A DNA stretch of 10,689 bases from Chloroflexota bacterium (GTDB taxonomy: Bacteria > Chloroflexota > UBA4733): positions 1-10,689 of the forward strand of contig JANWJO010000064.1 of assembly GCA_025449435.1 (NCBI GenBank). Reading direction: 5' to 3'. The stretch's first letter is position 1; every line of letters begins with the position of its first letter. A program made the translations under genes and the position numbers. The notes beneath the pieces are model-generated. The model did not search any database, had not been told where the DNA came from, and was given only the letters and a program-made list of their open reading frames with translations. Positions 6,770-10,689 of the stretch are shown one piece after another.

Positions 6770-7435
6770 GTGACTCGTAAGCGCGTCATCACGCTCGTTG
6801 CAATCGCCATCATTCCGCTGCTAGTCGGCGGCATCATCGCCGGGTTATCGATCTGGTACGACTCCACTTTTTATGTGCAGTCCGACGATGCGCGGGTGAG
6901 CGCCACGGTCACCCAGGTGGCGTCGCCCGGCACAGGTCAAGTCGTGGACCTCCCCTACGACGTTGGCGACACCGTGCAACGGGGAGAGATGATCGCCACG
7001 ATCGACCTCGCCCCAAACCTGGCTCTAGGGGATAGTGGCAGCGGGACTGCGTTGCGCGTACCGGTGAGGGCGCCGCAGACCGGCGTCATCATCCGGCGCA
7101 GTGTCCATGTCGGCGAGCGCGTCGCGTCGGACGCCCCCATTATCGCCACGGTTAACCTCAGCTCAGTGTATGTGGTGGCCGATGTGGACGAGACCAAGGT
7201 GCCATTATTGCAGGTGGGCGAACCGGCAACCGTGTACTTGCGCGCCTTTGACCGCAACTTCCCGGGGCAGGTGGGTGGGCTCACTCCAGCAACATCGGAC
7301 CTGCTGAATGTCGCCGCTGCAGCGCAAGTGGCCAACGGCGCCACGCCACTGGTCCCCATCATTATCTACTTCGATACGCAAAATCAGCCGGTGTACCCGG
7401 GGATGTCGGCGTCGGTGTCCATCAAGATCAAGTAA
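6770..7435 (+). CDS. HlyD/EmrA-like membrane fusion protein without a coiled-coil hairpin
   Basis: This 221-residue protein begins with one membrane helix (about residues 7-29) after a basic start (MTRKR), then an extracytoplasmic part. It has two lipoyl-like half motifs, T-G-Q-V-V-D-L-P-Y-D-V-G-D (55-67) and V-R-A-P-Q-T-G-V-I (99-107), followed by a beta-barrel section (about 130-220) with the EmrA-like D-V-D-E-T-K-V-P-L-L-Q-V-G-E-P pattern. Only about 15 residues join the lipoyl halves, so the long helical hairpin that reaches TolC-like channels is absent. That fits a monoderm cell in which the adaptor caps or assists a pump. The GTG at 6770 is preceded by GAGGAG (6757-6762). It lies 91 nt after the second ABC gene, with no strong terminator between, and is probably part of the export operon. 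Confidence 0.82.
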   Translation: MTRKRVITLVAIAIIPLLVGGIIAGLSIWYDSTFYVQSDDARVSATVTQVASPGTGQVVDLPYDVGDTVQRGEMIATIDLAPNLALGDSGSGTALRVPVRAPQTGVIIRRSVHVGERVASDAPIIATVNLSSVYVVADVDETKVPLLQVGEPATVYLRAFDRNFPGQVGGLTPATSDLLNVAAAAQVANGATPLVPIIIYFDTQNQPVYPGMSASVSIKIK

Positions 7436-7594
7436 CACTCCTCCTTCAGGATGGGCACTCATCTAAACCTGTTTGCCTGAATTTGCGGCGTTGCCGGGTT
7501 CTTTGGGCTGAGCGCTGACCCAGCACTTCACACTTCACTCCCAGTTGAGTACCCTGTAGCCGTGAAGGTATGGCACTCAGGAAGGTACAACAAC

Positions 7595-8713
7595 GTGGCA
7601 GTGCAATCTGAGGCAGCAGTGACGGGTTTTGGCGTCGTTGGTCTGGGCATGGGCAAGCATCACTGCCGGTCGGTCAAGGCAGCCCGAGGCGCCCATCTGG
7701 TAGCAGTGTGCGATGTTCGCAAAGAGCTAGCCGATAGCGTAGCGGCCGAGTTCGGCTGCAAAGCCTACTATGACCTGGACGACATGCTCGCCGATCCGAA
7801 CATCCAGGTCGTCAACATTGCGTTGCCAACGGGGATGCACGCTGATGCGGGCATTCGTGCCGCCCGTGCCGGCAAGCACATCATTTGCGAGAAGCCACTC
7901 GACATCAACCTTGCTCGCGCCGATGCCTTGATTGCGGCGGCCCACCAGCACCGGGTGAAGCTCGCGGGCATCTTCCAGCGCCGGCTCCATCCTCTATCAA
8001 TTCGCGTGCGCGAAGCCGTTCAGAGCGGCCGGCTTGGACGCATCGCATACGCAGACATTCACCTGTATTGGTGGCGCGCACAAGGGTATTACGATGGCGG
8101 CTGGCCCGCGGGCTGGCACGGCTCGTGGTCGCTCGATGGCGGGGGAGCTGTCATGAACCAAGGGGTCCATAGTGTCGACTTCATCCAGTGGGTGATGGGA
8201 CCGGTCAAGCGCCTAGTCGCCAGAACAGGAACGTACAATCATAAGATCGAGTGTGAAGATGTGGGGATGGCGCTCTTGGAGTTTGCTAGCGGCGCGATAG
8301 GCAACATTGTCTGTACCACGCTCGCTTACCCAGGCTTCGATAACGACTTTCACATCTTCGGTGAAAAGGGCAGCATCGTGCTGCGCAACGATGGCCAGGT
8401 GGTGCGGTGGCGTATCCAAGGACCGAACGAGGATCAAGAGGAACTGGACATGCAGCGGTTGTATCCGGGCGGCCGGAATAACGCATCGGCGGATCCGATG
8501 ATGGTGGCGTTCGATGGCCACACCGGTGAGATCGAAGACATGATCGCAGCCATCAAAAACGACGCCACACCGATGATCCCTGGTGAAGAGGCTCGACACG
8601 CCATCGAGATCATCCTTGGCATCCAAAAGTCCGCCGAGACAGGCCAGTGGGTTACGCTGCCAGATCCGGAGCTTCAGAGTCCGACACCCATCTGGCGGGA
8701 ACGCAAGGCTTAG
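7595..8713 (+). CDS. Gfo/Idh/MocA-family NAD(P)-dependent oxidoreductase
   Basis: This cytosolic protein of about 372 residues belongs to the family that oxidises or reduces hydroxyl groups of sugars, inositols and related compounds. The N-terminal Rossmann fold shows G-V-V-G-L-G-M-G (residues 13-20), the acidic end of strand two at C-D-V-R, and the hallmark E-K-P (99-101, with the catalytic Lys). The C-terminal domain has G-G-G-A-V-M-N-Q-G-V-H-S-V-D (182-195), with His192 and Asp195 as the expected active-site positions. I chose GTG 7595 because AGGAAGG (7579-7585) lies 9 nt upstream; GTG 7562 would add 11 residues but has no ribosome site. The substrate is unknown. The 159-nt gap before it (7436-7594) holds no gene or convincing promoter, so membership of the export operon is unclear. 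It converges on the OsmC gene. Confidence 0.88.
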   Translation: MAVQSEAAVTGFGVVGLGMGKHHCRSVKAARGAHLVAVCDVRKELADSVAAEFGCKAYYDLDDMLADPNIQVVNIALPTGMHADAGIRAARAGKHIICEKPLDINLARADALIAAAHQHRVKLAGIFQRRLHPLSIRVREAVQSGRLGRIAYADIHLYWWRAQGYYDGGWPAGWHGSWSLDGGGAVMNQGVHSVDFIQWVMGPVKRLVARTGTYNHKIECEDVGMALLEFASGAIGNIVCTTLAYPGFDNDFHIFGEKGSIVLRNDGQVVRWRIQGPNEDQEELDMQRLYPGGRNNASADPMMVAFDGHTGEIEDMIAAIKNDATPMIPGEEARHAIEIILGIQKSAETGQWVTLPDPELQSPTPIWRERKA

Positions 8714-8740
8714 CCAGCCCGCAGGCGAGACGAACCGGCG

Positions 8741-9226
8741 TTACTGCTGCTCAGCAGGAACGGCCTGGACCAGTTCCTCATCGAGTGTGCCAGTATATTC
8801 TTGACCAGTCGAGAGGTCGATCAGCCGATAACCGTGATGTAAGGTGGCTGAGGCTGCCAACATCGCCGAGACCGGGCAATACTTAGTGGCCGACAGTTCG
8901 ACGGCCCTCCGGACGAGCGACGCATCTAACGCCGAGCCGGTGACAACGTGTTCGATAACCATGTCCGTGAACACCTTAGGATAGTCACTGGCACGATCTC
9001 CATGGACCCGAACCTCGTAGGCAGTGACGTGCTGGCGCATCTTGCGCAGCAAGCTTATGACGTCCATACCCGTGCATCCGGCCAGTCCAAGCAGCACCAA
9101 CTCCATGGGTCGGGCACCTTGGTCAGTCCCGCCAAAATCGGGTGTCGAATCCACGGTGATAGCGTGACCGCTATCGGCTTTCAGGGTGAACGTCATGCCC
9201 TGTACGAAACGGGCGGTGCCGTCCAT
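8741..9226 (-). CDS. OsmC/Ohr-family protein
   Basis: This 161-residue protein fits the OsmC family, small dimeric cytosolic peroxidases that reduce organic hydroperoxides through two conserved cysteines. The first is Cys51 in L-G-L-A-G-C-T-G-M-D-V, and the second is Cys117 in K-Y-C-P-V-S-A. The N-terminal strand region, with D-F-G-G-T-D-Q-G-A-R-P-M-E-L (30-43), is also typical, the Arg-Pro stretch being near the usual catalytic Arg. The motif pattern fits the YhfA-like or general OsmC branch better than Ohr, so the physiological substrate is open. It starts at an ATG at 9226 with a moderate AGGGGG site on the minus strand. The zinc-ribbon gene lies 39 nt upstream, so the two may be cotranscribed. 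It converges with the oxidoreductase, with only 27 nt between the stops. Confidence 0.9.
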   Translation of the reverse strand: MDGTARFVQGMTFTLKADSGHAITVDSTPDFGGTDQGARPMELVLLGLAGCTGMDVISLLRKMRQHVTAYEVRVHGDRASDYPKVFTDMVIEHVVTGSALDASLVRRAVELSATKYCPVSAMLAASATLHHGYRLIDLSTGQEYTGTLDEELVQAVPAEQQ

Positions 9227-9265
9227 CGTCCGGATCCCCCTACTACACCGGTATGCGCCTGCCGG

Positions 9266-9565
9266 CTATTGATCCCATTCCGGTTGGTCCTTGGGCGTGA
9301 ACCCCGTTGGACCATTGAGGGCGCCAAAGGTCACTTCGTCAACCGGCACTTCCACGCCGGCGTGCAACTGCTGTGCGGCGTTGGTCTGGCCCAGGCTGGC
9401 CGTTCCGCCGATGACAAGCCGGTCGAGATCAGCGCCACCTACGTACAGTTGTACTCGCGACACGGTGTTGCCTGTAGCACCGCCTTGCCCCAATATCTCG
9501 CCGCAGGACTCGCAAAACTCGGCGACGTCGTTGTTCAGCACCCGGCAGTTGCGACAGACCTTCAT
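9266..9565 (-). CDS. Small zinc-ribbon protein
   Basis: This 99-residue protein begins with a four-cysteine zinc ribbon: C4-R-N-C7 and C18-E-S-C21, ten residues apart, of the kind often found in small bacterial proteins of unknown role. The remainder (about 25-99) is Gly/Thr/Val-rich with no recognised domain and ends in an acidic P-E-W-D-Q. I chose the ATG at 9565 because AAGGGAAG lies just upstream on the minus strand; the frame is open to 9637 but those extra residues lack a good ribosome site and fall outside the ribbon. It precedes the OsmC gene by 39 nt. The function is unknown; protein-protein or nucleic acid binding through the ribbon is possible but not shown. Confidence 0.72.
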   Translation of the reverse strand: MKVCRNCRVLNNDVAEFCESCGEILGQGGATGNTVSRVQLYVGGADLDRLVIGGTASLGQTNAAQQLHAGVEVPVDEVTFGALNGPTGFTPKDQPEWDQ

Positions 9566-9635
9566 CACACTTCCCTTCGCGCGACCAGTAGCGACAATGC
9601 TGGCGTTCTGGCGTACAGCACCCGTTGCCAGAGAC

Positions 9636-9641
9636 ATTGTA
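9636..9641 (-). promoter_or_regulatory. Possible -10 element for the zinc-ribbon gene
   Basis: On the minus strand, TACAAT (forward ATTGTA) matches the -10 consensus closely, about 70 nt before the ATG at 9565. No good -35 or extended TGn is present, so this is a weak call. Confidence 0.25.
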
Positions 9642-9663
9642 GTACGTATCTGGTTTCAGGAGA

Positions 9664-9675
9664 GATGGCGCCATC
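9664..9675. repeat. Perfect 12-bp palindrome upstream of the zinc-ribbon gene
   Basis: GATGGCGCCATC is a perfect palindrome in the 154-nt gap between the small membrane protein gene and the zinc-ribbon gene. A second short dyad, CTGGC-gac... style (CTGGCGACGCCAG, 9704-9716), lies just after the stop of the small membrane gene. The first could be an operator near the possible -10; the second could be a weak hairpin, but has no T-tract. Confidence 0.3.
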
Positions 9676-9719
9676 CCAACGGCGAGTGGCGTCGAGCAAG
9701 CGCCTGGCGACGCCAGCTG

Positions 9720-9920
9720 TCAGTGGAGTACGGTTGGCGTCGCGGTGGCGGTCAGTGGGGGCAGGCTGCCGCCGCTGAGCGGCCAGCCAGAGCGAGTGAG
9801 GAGTACCGTCACAGCGATTAGCGCCAGCATCATGACGATGGTGCAGGTCAGGAAGAACGGCGAATCAAGCGGAGATGTGCGCCGAGACGGCTCAGGGCGT
9901 TGCACGAGCGGCAGTGTCAC
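9720..9920 (-). CDS. Small single-helix membrane protein overlapping the end of folC
   Basis: This 66-residue protein has a polar, Pro/Arg-containing N-terminus (about 1-20), one hydrophobic helix (about residues 22-42, F-F-L-T-C-T-I-V-M-M-L-A-L-I-A-V) and a short Ser/Thr/Pro-rich tail. Basic residues before the helix favour a cytoplasmic N-terminus. It starts at a GTG at 9920, inside the last codons of folC, with GAGG 6 nt upstream; the overlap suggests translational coupling to folC. I do not recognise a family. Small membrane proteins are known behind folC in other bacteria, but similarity to those is not claimed here. The clear hydrophobic segment and start context support it as real. Confidence 0.5.
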   Translation of the reverse strand: MTLPLVQRPEPSRRTSPLDSPFFLTCTIVMMLALIAVTVLLTRSGWPLSGGSLPPLTATATPTVLH

Positions 9921-10689
9921 CCATTGCCTCGACCTGTGATTTCAGGTCACCTGCCAGGTACAGCGATCCCGTTATGTAGACAACGCCGTTAGCGCCAGCG
10001 AGCTCGATCGCGTGATCGAGCGCGAGTGAGCTGGACGGCTCGACCAGGACCTGCAGGTTCGGATTTGCGACTCGCAGGACGTGCGCCAGGTGCGCTGGCG
10101 ATTGCTCCCCACCGGAGCTTACGCCGGGCGTGCGCAATGACGTAACGATGACCGCGCTGGCCAGGTGCGCCAACGGCGCGAGCGTTTCCAGGGGATCGTG
10201 TCCTGGCCGCATCGCCACCACCGCAACTACACGCTTGCCTCCGGCGAGCACGCGTACGGCCTGTACGCCGGCCTGCATCTTCATCGGGCTGTGAGCGCCA
10301 TCGAGATACACATCTGGGTTGGACAGCATGCGGCTGAGCCGCCCCGCCACCCGGCAGCTACCCAAGCCTGCTCGGATGGCCAGTTCATCTACGTGGAGGC
10401 CCAAGCGACTCAAGGAGTGGATCGCGGCTACCGCCAGCGCGGCGTTGCGTACTTGGTGTTCGCCGAGCATCGCAATCTGTAACTGTTCGTAGCGGTGGTC
10501 GGGCAGTTGGAGGTCAAACAGCCCGCCGTCGCTACCTGTGCGTACGCCGGAGACGGCGATGTCGCGGCCAATCACCCACGTTGATGATCCTTTGCTGGCT
10601 GCGGTGGTCAACAGGATGTCCAGAGCGAGCGGGTCGGTGGCACTCGTGACCAGCGGTCTACCCGCCTTGATAATACCGGCCTTTTCCCG
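9892..10689 (-). CDS. folC: Folylpolyglutamate synthase / dihydrofolate synthase (C-terminal part, cut by window edge)
   Basis: The visible 265 residues are the middle and C-terminal part of FolC, the cytosolic ligase of the Mur ligase superfamily that adds glutamate to dihydropteroate and/or folates using ATP. The visible part starts at R-E-K-A-G-I-I-K-A-G, the segment that carries the lysine carbamylated in characterised members. It continues with G-E-H-Q-V-R-N-A (visible residues 76-83), A-G-R-L in place of the usual P-G-R-L-E, the D-G-A-H-S-P motif (about 10285-10302, classically DGAHNP), and the final T-G-S-L-Y-L-A-G-D-L. The reading frame is open through 10689, so the N-terminal ATP-binding half lies beyond the window. 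It ends at a TGA at 9892, overlapping the start of the small membrane protein gene. Identification is firm; whether it has one or both activities is not visible. Confidence 0.92.
   Translation of the reverse strand, partial: REKAGIIKAGRPLVTSATDPLALDILLTTAASKGSSTWVIGRDIAVSGVRTGSDGGLFDLQLPDHRYEQLQIAMLGEHQVRNAALAVAAIHSLSRLGLHVDELAIRAGLGSCRVAGRLSRMLSNPDVYLDGAHSPMKMQAGVQAVRVLAGGKRVVAVVAMRPGHDPLETLAPLAHLASAVIVTSLRTPGVSSGGEQSPAHLAHVLRVANPNLQVLVEPSSSLALDHAIELAGANGVVYITGSLYLAGDLKSQVEAMGDTAARATP

Noticed and set aside
7545..7574. TTGAGT, 18 nt, TATGGC as a promoter for the Gfo/Idh/MocA gene
   Set aside because: The transcript would start at or within the ribosome site (7579-7585), and the hexamers are weak.
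8948..9778. Plus-strand reading frame of 276 codons across the OsmC and zinc-ribbon genes
   Set aside because: It is antisense to two proteins with recognisable catalytic or metal motifs and its product resembles no family; a by-product of high G+C content.
10609..10611. TTG as the true start of folC
   Set aside because: The frame continues upstream to the window edge and encodes the conserved E-K-A-G-I-I-K segment, so this is an internal Leu codon in a truncated gene.

Overview
The window comes from a bacterial chromosome of fairly high G+C with frequent GTG starts and clear Shine-Dalgarno sites. The gene mix is a heterodimer-type ABC exporter with a one-helix HlyD-like adaptor and no TolC or outer-membrane partner, an extended-motif nucleoside hydrolase, and a possible 2-oxoacid:acceptor oxidoreductase start. 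This suggests a monoderm-like lineage, possibly Chloroflexota. That placement is inference from gene style; no rRNA or other marker is present.

Layout. (1) At positions 1-46 the minus strand carries the start of a gene leaving the window, probably a 2-oxoacid:acceptor oxidoreductase alpha subunit. (2) Divergent from it, on the plus strand, is a two-gene unit: a nucleoside hydrolase-family enzyme (312-1247) and, 19 nt later, a cysteine dioxygenase-like cupin (1267-1920). (3) A minus-strand orphan gene of 106 codons (1976-2296) faces a MarR-type regulator gene across a control region with two promoter-like elements and three inverted repeats. (4) The marR gene overlaps by 4 bp the first of two ABC exporter half-transporters (3002-4867 and 4873-6678), which are followed by a short membrane-fusion-like adaptor (6770-7435). 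Together these look like a self-regulated export operon. (5) A Gfo/Idh/MocA oxidoreductase (about 7595-8713) ends the plus-strand run. (6) Convergent to it, on the minus strand, reading right to left, are the C-terminal part of folC (cut by the window edge), a small one-helix membrane protein whose start overlaps the end of folC, a small zinc-ribbon protein, and an OsmC-family protein.

How the genes may work together. The MarR-ABC-ABC-adaptor cluster is the clearest functional unit: a drug- or metabolite-sensing repressor probably controls a heterodimeric efflux pump. The nucleoside hydrolase/cupin pair may be a small catabolic unit with unknown substrates. The right-hand minus-strand genes form a loose cluster without an obvious shared pathway. 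I saw no mobile elements, CRISPR arrays, tRNA or rRNA genes.

The most unusual observations are a Leu in place of the catalytic Tyr in the cysteine dioxygenase-like cupin, the palindrome-rich divergent control region at 2297-2498, the unrecognised orphan protein beside marR, and the adaptor that lacks a coiled-coil hairpin.
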